This document shows, piece after piece, positions 1-6,805 of a DNA stretch of 11,741 bases. Each line of letters starts with the position of its first letter. Position 1 is the first letter of the stretch. This stretch comes from Clostridia bacterium (GTDB taxonomy: Bacteria > Bacillota_A > Clostridia > Christensenellales > Aristaeellaceae), in contig JAFXMP010000201.1 in the NCBI GenBank assembly GCA_017530275.1, positions 1 to 11,741 of the forward strand, given 5' to 3'. Below the pieces are notes generated by a model. The model was not told the origin of the DNA and searched no databases. It was given only the letters and a program-made list of their open reading frames with translations. Made by a program: the position numbers and the translations under genes.

Positions 1-1911
1 CTCTGTGCTTCCCCTGGCAATCATCCTGTCTTTACATGCCTGAAAGCCGTCCGTTTTTGCGTCATGAACAGGATCTGCTATCTGTTTCTCCGGCTTTTTT
101 GCTTTTTGAGCCTCCGGTTTCGGCATATAAAGCCGGATAGCCATCAGAATCTGATTGCCATATTTGTTTGCTTTGAACAAACCCATTCCGTCCACAGAGG
201 CAAGCTGTTTTTTGGTTCGAGGGAGGATCCTGCAGATATCCCTGAGTGTACTGTCTGAGAACAGCGCGGACGCGGCGACGTACTCTCTGGATGAGATTTC
301 ATACCGCAGGCGCTGCAGCGCGTGGAACAGGTTTTCTCCGTCAGTTGATTCTCTTGTTTTCGTCCCTCGTTTCATGACGACCCTGCGCTTGCTGAACAGG
401 ACTTCCCTGGACTGATTATTCAGCTTCAGGCAGTTGTCATCGTTCTGTTCCAGATACCCCTGAGCCAGCAATGCGCGTATCATTTCACGGATGGATGATT
501 CCTCCGTATCGTTCATGAGCCCAAAGGTTGTCAGTTCACCGGGGTTGATTCCCTCCGGAGGCGGGTAAGGCAATACACCGTTCATCAACTGGGCAATCAC
601 TTCCTCACTGTACTGCTGATCTGTTCTTGCAATACAGGAAAGGATCATCTGCGCTTCTGTTGTGATATCCGTATGTTCGCAGGACGGAACGCAATTGGAG
701 CAATTATCACAGGAATCCGGTGCCTTCTCCCCAAAGTATCTGAGAAGCTCATGGCGCAGGCATTTCCTGGATTTTGCGTAAAAGGTCATCCATTTCATCC
801 GTTCCTCATCCTTGGCGCGCACCTCAGCCTGCTCTTCCGGCGTCAGGTCCGGATTAGGTTCCGAGTGTTCGATCAGCCAGCGTGCCGTAATCACATCCTG
901 GGGAGCATACAGCAATATGCAGTCTGCGTCACAGCCGTCTCGCCCGGCCCGTCCCGCTTCCTGATAATATGCTTCGATGCTTTTCGGCATATTGTAATGG
1001 ATCACATAGGAAACGTTTGATTTATCAATGCCCATCCCAAAGGCATTGGTCGCCACCATGATGCGCTTCCGGTCAAAGAGAAAGTCTTCCTGGTTCCTGC
1101 GCCTTTCTTCGGCATCTAACCCCGCGTGATATCTGGTTACGGAAAAGCCTTCCCTGTCAAGTTGAGTGCAGACTGCTTCCACATTTTTTCGGGTGGCGCA
1201 GTAGATGATGCCGGATTGCCGGTATCGGTCTCTTAACAGTTCCGAGAGCGTTTTATCCCTGTCCTTTGGCTGATAGACAGAAAAAGAAAGATTCGGGCGG
1301 TCAAAACCGGTGGTGATGATTTCCGGATCCTTCAGTTTCAGGTTTTCCAGAATGTCTTTCCGGACATTCGGAGTGGCTGTCGCTGTAAAAGCGCCAATCA
1401 CAGGCCGTTTCGGCAGAGAACTGATGAATTCCGGGATTTTCAGATAACTTGGCCTGAAATCCTGCCCCCATTGGGAGATACAATGGGCTTCATCCACCGC
1501 AACCAATGAAATCTCCATGTGCTGGCACAGTTCCTGAAAGCCCGGTGCCTGGAGCCTTTCCGGTGCCGCATACAGGATCTTATATGCCCCGGACGCCGCC
1601 TGATAAACAGTTTCCCGATACTCTGCCTCATCCATGGAACTGTTCAGGAAGGCAGCTGTGATCCCGCGAGGTTTCAGGGCTGTCACCTGATCCTTCATCA
1701 GCGAAATCAGAGGAGAGATCACCAGTGTTGTACCGGAAAGCAGAAGAGCCGGGATCTGGTAGCACAGGGATTTCCCGGATCCGGTCGGCATAACGCCAAG
1801 CACATCCCGGCCGTTCAGCAATCCTTCCACCAATTCCTGCTGCCCCGGCCTGAAGGCATGGTGCCCGTATACCTTTTTCAGGGTTTCATTTGCTTTTGTT
1901 GTTGTATCCAT
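1..1911 (-). CDS. recQ: ATP-dependent DNA helicase RecQ (3' end beyond window)
   Basis: RecQ is a 3'-5' superfamily 2 DNA helicase acting in recombination and replication-fork repair. My translation of the minus strand from ATG at 1909-1911 stays open to base 1, giving 637 residues with no stop, so the C-terminus is missing. Helicase motifs appear in order: motif 0 FRPGQQ (20-25), Walker A PTGSGKS (42-48), DEAH (140-143) followed by CISQWGQDFRPSY, FTATAT, YHAGL, ATNAFGMGIDK and EAGRAGRDG. The zinc site is intact with C384, C401, C404 and C407. An RQC winged-helix region follows, then an HRDC domain at about 525-597. A Lys/Glu/Ala/Pro-rich linker and further residues (598-637) extend past HRDC, so the protein is longer than the roughly 610-residue E. 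coli type. The start is supported by GGGAG at 1920-1924, 8 bases upstream. It has its own promoter and is separate from the operon to its right. Confidence 0.96.
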   Translation of the reverse strand, partial: MDTTTKANETLKKVYGHHAFRPGQQELVEGLLNGRDVLGVMPTGSGKSLCYQIPALLLSGTTLVISPLISLMKDQVTALKPRGITAAFLNSSMDEAEYRETVYQAASGAYKILYAAPERLQAPGFQELCQHMEISLVAVDEAHCISQWGQDFRPSYLKIPEFISSLPKRPVIGAFTATATPNVRKDILENLKLKDPEIITTGFDRPNLSFSVYQPKDRDKTLSELLRDRYRQSGIIYCATRKNVEAVCTQLDREGFSVTRYHAGLDAEERRRNQEDFLFDRKRIMVATNAFGMGIDKSNVSYVIHYNMPKSIEAYYQEAGRAGRDGCDADCILLYAPQDVITARWLIEHSEPNPDLTPEEQAEVRAKDEERMKWMTFYAKSRKCLRHELLRYFGEKAPDSCDNCSNCVPSCEHTDITTEAQMILSCIARTDQQYSEEVIAQLMNGVLPYPPPEGINPGELTTFGLMNDTEESSIREMIRALLAQGYLEQNDDNCLKLNNQSREVLFSKRRVVMKRGTKTRESTDGENLFHALQRLRYEISSREYVAASALFSDSTLRDICRILPRTKKQLASVDGMGLFKANKYGNQILMAIRLYMPKPEAQKAKKPEKQIADPVHDAKTDGFQACKDRMIARGSTE

Positions 1912-1957
1912 CCTTGAATCTCCCGATGTCTTTCTGTCCGCAGAAAACCTCTTACGG

Positions 1958-1988
1958 ATTATATAACGGGTTGCCGTCATCATGTCAA
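1958..1988 (-). promoter_or_regulatory. Sigma-A-type promoter of recQ
   Basis: On the minus strand a perfect -35 box TTGACA lies at 1983-1988. An AT-rich -10 region follows: TATATA at 1960-1965 with a 17-base spacer, or overlapping TATAAT at 1958-1963 with 19 bases. Transcription would begin near 1950 and leave a leader of about 40 bases containing the GGGAG ribosome-binding site. This is the clearest promoter in the window. No operator or riboswitch structure is evident in the short leader. Confidence 0.8.
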
Positions 1989-2153
1989 GGCTGATCAGAA
2001 CCATTTATCTCTTTAATGCTGTTCCTCATGCATTCCAGAACGGCTGTGGAACCCAGAAAAGTAATACATAATCTGCGCTGCCATCGCTTCGGATCAAAAA
2101 TCGGATCCCAGTACTGCAAAAAAGCCGTCAAATATACAGAAATGTAAAATTCA

Positions 2154-2181
2154 CCCCGTTTTCCCGGCCGGGAAAACGGGG
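2154..2181 (-). terminator. Perfect palindrome, probable terminator after the DUF554 gene
   Basis: Two exact 14-base arms (CCCCGTTTTCCCGG and its reverse complement) abut with no spacer, so RNA would fold to about a 12-bp stem with a 4-base GGCC-type loop. It begins 25 bases past the DUF554 stop codon. On the minus strand it is followed by TGAATTTTACATTTC, which is T-rich but not a classical uninterrupted U-tract. On the plus strand no T-run follows. Position and stem stability favour termination of the long minus-strand operon. A protein-binding palindrome is the alternative. Confidence 0.6.
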
Positions 2182-2206
2182 CGATCTCTGTCATGATTTA
2201 GGTTGT

Positions 2207-2920
2207 TCAAAAAGTGATCGGCAGGAAGGAAGCAATGACTGCGAACAGAACTGCGGGCAGCAGGTTCGCCACCCGGATTTTCCTGCCCCATACCAAATTG
2301 ATCCCCACGCAGAAGATCAGCACGTTGCCGACCAGCGAAAGATAGCCCATGGCTTCGTCCGTCATGATGGGCCTGAGGACGGAAGCAAGCAGCGTCAGCC
2401 CGCCTTCCCACAGGAACACCGGCACCGCCGAAAAAACGCAGCCTTTTCCCAGAGAGCAGGTCATGACCATGACGATGATCAGGTCGAGGATCGCTTTCGC
2501 CCTAAGGGTTGACCAGTCGCCCGCAATACCGTCCTGGATCGCGCCGACAATAGCCATCGCGCCAATGCAGACCGTGAGGGACGCGGTCAGAAAGCCGTTC
2601 ACGAACCCCTGATCCCTGGCGTTGCCGGTCCTGATCTTCAGCCACTCGCCAAAGCGTTCAAATCCGCGTTCGATGTTGATGAGCTCGCCGATCAAACCGC
2701 CCAATGCCAGGCAGGCCACCACCAGCATGGCCCCGCCGCCGGGAAAAAGGTCGTGGTGCAGCATGTATTGCAGGGCACCGGCCATACCGATAAACAAGGT
2801 GCCGACGCCGCAAGCCATAGTCAGCGTTTCCTGATGGCGTTTTTTCAGCAGCCGTCCAAACAGATGGCCGCATATTCCCCCGATTACGATTGCCCCTGTG
2901 TTGACAAGCGTTCCTATCAT
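2207..2920 (-). CDS. DUF554 family membrane protein (YqgA/YdfK-like)
   Basis: A 237-residue multi-pass membrane protein of the DUF554 family, whose biochemical role is unknown. Family hallmarks are visible: an N-terminal glycine-rich segment (GTLVNTGAIVIGGICG, 3-18), the acidic/aromatic stretch GELINIERGFERFGEWL (78-94), and the conserved core from FVNGFLTASLTVCIG (106-120) through AIVGAIQDG (123-131) to DWSTLRAKAILDLI (135-148). Hydrophobic helices cover about 2-20, 35-54, 62-81, 106-130, 142-158, 162-182, 193-211 and 217-235. It has no signal peptide, and its length is usual for the family. The start is supported by AAAGGA about 6 bases before ATG. It lies 55 bases after the barrel-protein gene with no terminator between, and it is the last gene before the palindrome at 2154-2181. 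Transport of a small solute is sometimes guessed for such proteins, but nothing in this sequence names one. Confidence 0.88.
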   Translation of the reverse strand: MIGTLVNTGAIVIGGICGHLFGRLLKKRHQETLTMACGVGTLFIGMAGALQYMLHHDLFPGGGAMLVVACLALGGLIGELINIERGFERFGEWLKIRTGNARDQGFVNGFLTASLTVCIGAMAIVGAIQDGIAGDWSTLRAKAILDLIIVMVMTCSLGKGCVFSAVPVFLWEGGLTLLASVLRPIMTDEAMGYLSLVGNVLIFCVGINLVWGRKIRVANLLPAVLFAVIASFLPITF

Positions 2921-2975
2921 CTTAGGTCCTTTCCCGCGCTTTCCCCGCTCGTTCCGGCTGCTTCATCGCACGGCG

Positions 2976-4715
2976 TCATGCCTTCTGGTACACGGTAAAC
3001 CTGCCCGGCACGGCCTCCAGCTCGAACACCGCGTCCTCACCTTCCCGGTACAGCGGCTGGATCATGCTTTCTTTTCCCGGAATCCGCAGGGCGGACGCGC
3101 CCTTCACATGCACCCGGACAAGCTGCCGCTGGACGCCCTCCATCACGAAGGGATAGAGGATAAAGGAACCGTTATCGTACACGAACAGGCCGATGCGGGC
3201 GGAGCCCTCCAGCCATACTCCTTCCACCGGGAACGCCTGGCGTATCCGGCTGAGCACAGGCTCGGGCAGGGCATAGAAATCCGGGAAAGCGTCTGGCACG
3301 GCCAGTGTCCATAAATGGCCGTCCAGATAATCGTCCCGCAGCAGCAGCCCGTAGCTTTCTTCCCCGTGGCTGCCCTTTACCACAGCCCAGGTGGAATTAT
3401 TGCGGAATTCCGCCACAGGCAGGGCCACAGGCTTCACCCCGGCCGGATACAGATAGGCATGACGCCGTCCCGTCTGTTCCACCCGGTAGGCGTCCACTGT
3501 GACGGTACGGCCCCGAAGCCGGATGCTGGTCAGGGCTTCCATTCCCTTTACAGCATTCAGGAAACCGGTGGTGACCAGCGCATCGCCGCCGGTCTTTTCA
3601 AGCCAGTCTTTCAGCTTGTCCACGATCTGCGGATCGCAGGCAGAGGATCGGGTAAGCAGGATCTGCTTTTCGTTTTCCGGGAAATAAGGGGTACACACCA
3701 CCGGGAAACCGCACATGCCCAGAAAATCCTGCACATTGTCCTCGCCCTGGCAGTTGTCCGGCAGATAGCAGGCAATGCCCCTGGGCGAGCCCACGCTGTC
3801 CAGCACCGCGTCCAGCTTGTCCAGCTGGAAGCCCAGGGCGGGGGTGTACATGTTGTCCAGCAGGCTTTGGAAGCAGAACAGCATCATTTCCTGAGGCCTG
3901 GCGAAGGCGGTCAGATACGCCTGCTCAAGGTAATGCTCGGTAATGTGGGTATCGAAGGTATCGAACCAGCCGCCGCCGTTGTGCCCGGGCCACATGTTTT
4001 CAAAGTAGGTCATCAGGGAAAAGCTGAGATACCGGGGCAGATGCTGGTCGGTGGTCACGGGGTCGCGGGTTTCGGTACCGGTATAAATCCGGTCAAACAT
4101 ATCCCGCTGCGCTTTGGGATTATAGCCCGTTTCCTGATAACTCTCCGCCCAGTTGGGGTATTTGATGGTGATGCGGCAGCCGGGGTTGGCTTTTTTCGCG
4201 GGCTCAATCACATCCTCCCGGCTCACCCGGCGCATGAGGTCCAGGCGGTACGCTTCCCAGCTGCCGTCCTCAATACCGTTTTCGCGGTTGAACCGCTCCT
4301 TCTCCCGCACGCAGTCGGCGCACATGCAGTTGGTAAAGAAAAAATCGTCGATGATGAATTCATAGAAGTGCGCCCCGATGAACGTACTGACTTCTTTCAG
4401 TTTCCGGCGCATGGCGGGGTCGTTGTAGCACAGGGTATTGAAAAGCCTTGCTTTGGGATGGCTGCCCTCCGGCGTAGGCATCACGGTGGTCAGGCCCCCT
4501 GCAACCTGGATACCGTGGCGTTCAAACACCCTTTTGCACATCTCCACCTGCTCGTGGGAAGCCATTTCTCCCCGGAAAGGTTCCAGATATACCTTGTCCA
4601 GGCGCAGATGCTTCAGGATAAATCCCAGTTGCTCCTCTAACTGCTCTTCCGTCACATGGCTGGTGGCGTGGGCCACAAAGTAGGCAACCAGCGTAAAGTT
4701 TCGATAGTTCCTCAT
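2976..4715 (-). CDS. Glycoside-hydrolase-like barrel protein, uncharacterised
   Basis: I cannot assign a function. The 579-residue protein has no signal peptide or membrane segment and is probably cytoplasmic. The N-terminal 330 or so residues alternate strand-like and helical stretches as in a (beta/alpha)8 barrel. Strand ends carry acidic residues: VYLEPFRGE (E45), FYEFIIDDFFF (D123, D124), KYPNWAESY (185-193, E191), YTGTETRD (E215) and GGGWFDTFD (D252, D255). C130, C132 and C135 follow the DD pair directly as C-x-C-x2-C, a possible metal site. About 390-579 is strand-rich and resembles an accessory sandwich domain of glycosidases. Start choice: the frame opens earlier at 4754, but AAGGAG lies about 8 bases before the ATG at 4713-4715, and the earlier ATG has no such site. 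TauE/SafE lies 82 bases upstream and DUF554 55 bases downstream. A carbohydrate-active enzyme is the best guess; the catalytic residues are unproven. Confidence 0.6.
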   Translation of the reverse strand: MRNYRNFTLVAYFVAHATSHVTEEQLEEQLGFILKHLRLDKVYLEPFRGEMASHEQVEMCKRVFERHGIQVAGGLTTVMPTPEGSHPKARLFNTLCYNDPAMRRKLKEVSTFIGAHFYEFIIDDFFFTNCMCADCVREKERFNRENGIEDGSWEAYRLDLMRRVSREDVIEPAKKANPGCRITIKYPNWAESYQETGYNPKAQRDMFDRIYTGTETRDPVTTDQHLPRYLSFSLMTYFENMWPGHNGGGWFDTFDTHITEHYLEQAYLTAFARPQEMMLFCFQSLLDNMYTPALGFQLDKLDAVLDSVGSPRGIACYLPDNCQGEDNVQDFLGMCGFPVVCTPYFPENEKQILLTRSSACDPQIVDKLKDWLEKTGGDALVTTGFLNAVKGMEALTSIRLRGRTVTVDAYRVEQTGRRHAYLYPAGVKPVALPVAEFRNNSTWAVVKGSHGEESYGLLLRDDYLDGHLWTLAVPDAFPDFYALPEPVLSRIRQAFPVEGVWLEGSARIGLFVYDNGSFILYPFVMEGVQRQLVRVHVKGASALRIPGKESMIQPLYREGEDAVFELEAVPGRFTVYQKA

Positions 4716-4746
4716 GTTTTTTCTCCTTTTTCCATTCATTTCCCCG

Positions 4747-4799
4747 TATTTCATGGATGAAAGTTATTTCATGCCGAAGAACTTTTTTCCGCTTTCATC
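4747..4799. repeat. Clustered TTTCAT direct and inverted repeats upstream of the barrel gene
   Basis: Between the TauE-like stop codon and the barrel-protein start, TATTTCATG occurs twice (4747-4755 and 4765-4773, an 18-base period). An exact inverted repeat TTTCAT-GG-ATGAAA lies at 4749-4762. GATGAAAG at 4756-4763 has its reverse complement CTTTCATC at 4792-4799, overlapping the TauE stop. The cluster lies 30-85 bases before the barrel start. It could be an operator, an RNA structure or chance in a short AT-rich gap. No good promoter hexamers accompany it. Confidence 0.35.
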
Positions 4800-5559
4800 A
4801 AAAGTTAAAAAGGATTTTCACCATCAGCAGAAGCAATACCAGCAGGATCACCGGCCGGACAATCCTGGTCCCCTTTGAAATGGCCAGGCCGGAACCCAGC
4901 CAGTTGCCTGCCATATTGCACGCTGCGCCGGCCAGCCCCAGCGGGATCAGGACTTGTCCGTTCAGCAGAAATACCGCCAGGGACGTAATATTCGAAGTCA
5001 GGTTGATCACCTTTGCCTGGGCGTTCGCTGAGTTGACGGTCATCCCCGCAAAAACGGTGAACGAGATGATCAGAAACGTTCCTGTCCCCGGCCCGTAGAA
5101 CCCGTCATACATGCCGATCAGGAAAGCGGAAAGGATGCAGACCGCCAGCGTTTTTGCGTCCGGCGCGGGGGTGCCTTTCCCTTCGTCCCGGAAAAGGCGG
5201 CGGTTCATCACGATGGCCGCGGCGATCGGCAAAACCGCGAACAGGGCATACTTCATCACCGTTTCGCTGACACCCAGGGACAGCCTGGCGCCCAGGGATG
5301 ATCCGAGAATAGCGGCAGCCACGGAAGGTATGGCCAGGCGCAGCCGGACGAGGCCCCGGCGGATAAACCGCCCGGCAGCCAGCGACGTTCCGCAGGCAGA
5401 CGAAAGCTTATTGGTAGCAATCGCCATATGAACAGGCAATCCGGCGAGGAGATACGCCGGCAGAGAAATCAATCCTCCGCCTCCCCCGATGGAATCCACC
5501 AATCCGGCGAGAAACAGCAGCGGACAGACAATGCAGAACATTTCAGGCGTCAGGTTCAT
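4798..5559 (-). CDS. TauE/SafE family (DUF81) membrane transporter
   Basis: A 253-residue inner-membrane protein of the TauE/SafE family, whose characterised members export sulfite, sulfoacetate or related organosulfur anions. The two family signature repeats are present: AGLVDSIGGGGGLISLP (18-34), where the glycine run follows D22, and its second-half counterpart GMYDGFYGPGTGTFL (149-163). NAQAKVINLTSNITSL (179-194) and TRIVRP (231-236) are also typical. About eight hydrophobic segments are seen, with a charged loop at 120-135. The substrate cannot be read from sequence. It sits 78 bases after the ferredoxin-rubrerythrin gene and 82 bases before the barrel gene. Oddity: no Shine-Dalgarno sequence precedes the ATG (the 12 bases before it are TTGACTGAACGA plus T), there is an in-frame TGA four codons upstream, and no alternative start is better, so translation may be weak or coupled. 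Confidence 0.9.
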   Translation of the reverse strand: MNLTPEMFCIVCPLLFLAGLVDSIGGGGGLISLPAYLLAGLPVHMAIATNKLSSACGTSLAAGRFIRRGLVRLRLAIPSVAAAILGSSLGARLSLGVSETVMKYALFAVLPIAAAIVMNRRLFRDEGKGTPAPDAKTLAVCILSAFLIGMYDGFYGPGTGTFLIISFTVFAGMTVNSANAQAKVINLTSNITSLAVFLLNGQVLIPLGLAGAACNMAGNWLGSGLAISKGTRIVRPVILLVLLLLMVKILFNF

Positions 5560-5637
5560 ATCGTTCAGTCAAGGGCGGGTTTCCCTGCCTTTTTCCTGCT
5601 TAGGCCTTACGGGCGGCAGGTTTCCTTCCGTATTGGT

Positions 5638-6801
5638 TCAGTAGTTTTCCGCGTTGATTTCAAAATAGCTCTGGGGATGGGCGCAGACAGGGCAGATTTC
5701 CGGCGCTTTCGTGCCCACCACAATATGCCCGCAGTTGCGGCATTCCCAGACCTTGACCTCACTCCTGGCAAAAACGGCCTGCGTTTCCACGTTTTTCAGC
5801 AGCGCGCGATAGCGTTCCTCGTGATGCTTTTCGATCGCCGCCACCATGCGGAATTTTGCCGCAAGCCCCGGGAAACCTTCTTTTTCCGCGGTCACGGCAA
5901 ATCCCTCATACATATCCGTCCACTCGTGGTTTTCCCCGTCCGCTGCCGCGGAGAGGTTTTCCGCGGTGCTGCCGATGCCGTTCAGCTCCTTGAACCACAT
6001 CTTGGCGTGTTCCTTCTCGTTTTCGGCGGTTTTCAGGAACAGGGATGCAATCTGTTCGTAGCCGTCCTTTTTCGCCCGGGAAGCGAAATAGGTGTACTTG
6101 TTCCGCGCCTGGGATTCGCCTGCGAAGGCTGCCTCCAGGTTCTTCTCCGTCTGTGTTCCCGCGTATGGGTTCTTTTTCGGGGCTTCCGCCTCCACTTTCA
6201 CGAATTTGGATGCGGGCTGTTTGCAAACCGGGCACTTGAAATCATCCGGCAGGGGACCCTCGTGGATATAGCCGCAAACGGAACACTTCCAGGTTTCCAT
6301 CGTTTTTTCCTCCTTTTTCTCTGTCGGCTCGTTGAAAGCAATCGTATGAAGCAGCATCTCCAGGGCTTCCGCCGGGAAGCCCGACTCCTTTGCGTAAACA
6401 AGCATTTCTTCCAAAGCATCATGGGCGTTTCCGCTTTGGGGCAGCATGTATCCCGCTTCCCGCAGCAAATCTTCAGCCATGATCCGGTTTGATTTTTCCA
6501 GGGCTTTCGCAAGGGAACCCGGAAGCCCGGCGGCAATGGTTTCCTGTTCCGCCTTGCTGCGAACCAACTGCCGAAGGGCCGCGATGACGTCATCTGCTTT
6601 AGTCTGTTGGGGAGGATATGCACGGGGCACAAGGCTGATAGCCCCGGCGGGGCAGGCGTCCGCGCACGCGCCACAGCCGATGCACTTGTCGGCGTCGATC
6701 ACACTGTTTTCCGTATCCGATGCGCCTGTGGGACAGACATAGAGGCAAAGACAGTCTTTTTCACACAGCCGGACATTCCGGACAGCTATTTTTTCGCTCA
6801 T
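5638..6801 (-). CDS. Ferredoxin-rubredoxin-rubrerythrin-rubredoxin fusion protein
   Basis: A 387-residue redox protein, probably reducing hydrogen peroxide at a diiron site in the cytoplasm. Domains in order: a two-cluster ferredoxin (C13, C17, C19, C23, then C40, C43, C46, C50); a helical segment with [15 protein letters not shown] (111-125); a rubredoxin-like knuckle pair (C173, C176, C190, C193); a ferritin-like four-helix domain with likely iron ligands E229, E262-x2-H265, E299 and E324-x2-H327; and a C-terminal rubredoxin (C354, C357, C370, C373). The frame opens at 6951 inside the previous gene, but GGAGG sits 8 bases before the ATG at 6799-6801, which is chosen. The start lies 4 bases past the stop of the rubredoxin gene, and that GGAGG is part of its last codons, so the two are probably translationally coupled. 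A second strong start lies inside at 6300. Typical rubrerythrins (about 190-220 residues) lack the ferredoxin part. Confidence 0.9.
   Translation of the reverse strand: MSEKIAVRNVRLCEKDCLCLYVCPTGASDTENSVIDADKCIGCGACADACPAGAISLVPRAYPPQQTKADDVIAALRQLVRSKAEQETIAAGLPGSLAKALEKSNRIMAEDLLREAGYMLPQSGNAHDALEEMLVYAKESGFPAEALEMLLHTIAFNEPTEKKEEKTMETWKCSVCGYIHEGPLPDDFKCPVCKQPASKFVKVEAEAPKKNPYAGTQTEKNLEAAFAGESQARNKYTYFASRAKKDGYEQIASLFLKTAENEKEHAKMWFKELNGIGSTAENLSAAADGENHEWTDMYEGFAVTAEKEGFPGLAAKFRMVAAIEKHHEERYRALLKNVETQAVFARSEVKVWECRNCGHIVVGTKAPEICPVCAHPQSYFEINAENY
6298..6315 (-). promoter_or_regulatory. Internal ribosome-binding site and ATG at the ferredoxin/rubrerythrin junction
   Basis: A full AAGGAGG at 6309-6315 lies 8 bases before an in-frame ATG at 6298-6300 (M168 of the fusion). 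From here the frame reads [11 protein letters not shown], a normal rubrerythrin N-terminus, and would give a free 220-residue rubrerythrin. There is no stop codon between the ferredoxin part and this ATG; the site itself encodes the linker residues KKEEKT. Either both a fused and a free product are made, or the two were once separate genes whose intervening stop was lost. Confidence 0.75.
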
Positions 6802-6805
6802 GCGC

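Larger units (their letters stand above)
1912..2206. other. Intergenic region between recQ and the DUF554 gene
   Basis: This is the longest gene-free stretch, 295 bases. It holds the recQ ribosome-binding site and promoter on its left side and a perfect 28-base palindrome at 2154-2181 on its right. The part between (about 1990-2150) is AT-richer than the flanking operon, and I see no further repeat or structure in it. A 69-codon minus-strand reading frame crosses it, but it runs through both the palindrome and the recQ -35 box and has no convincing ribosome-binding site. Confidence 0.6.

Noticed and set aside
1985..2194. 69-codon minus-strand frame in the gap before recQ
   Set aside because: It starts just before the 28-base palindrome, runs into the recQ -35 box, lacks a good ribosome-binding site and resembles nothing I know. 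A fragment of a decayed gene cannot be excluded.
3315..4640. 441-codon plus-strand open frame opposite the barrel gene
   Set aside because: No recognisable domain or good ribosome-binding site; the minus-strand frame has a clear start, protein-like composition and operon spacing.
5584..5620. Possible hairpin CCTGCC/GGCAGG between the rubrerythrin fusion and the TauE-like gene
   Set aside because: A 6-bp stem with a 25-base loop and no T-run after it on the minus strand; too weak to call a terminator or riboswitch.
5428..6492. 354-codon plus-strand open frame opposite the TauE-like and rubrerythrin genes
   Set aside because: It crosses the boundary between two well-supported minus-strand genes and has no family features.
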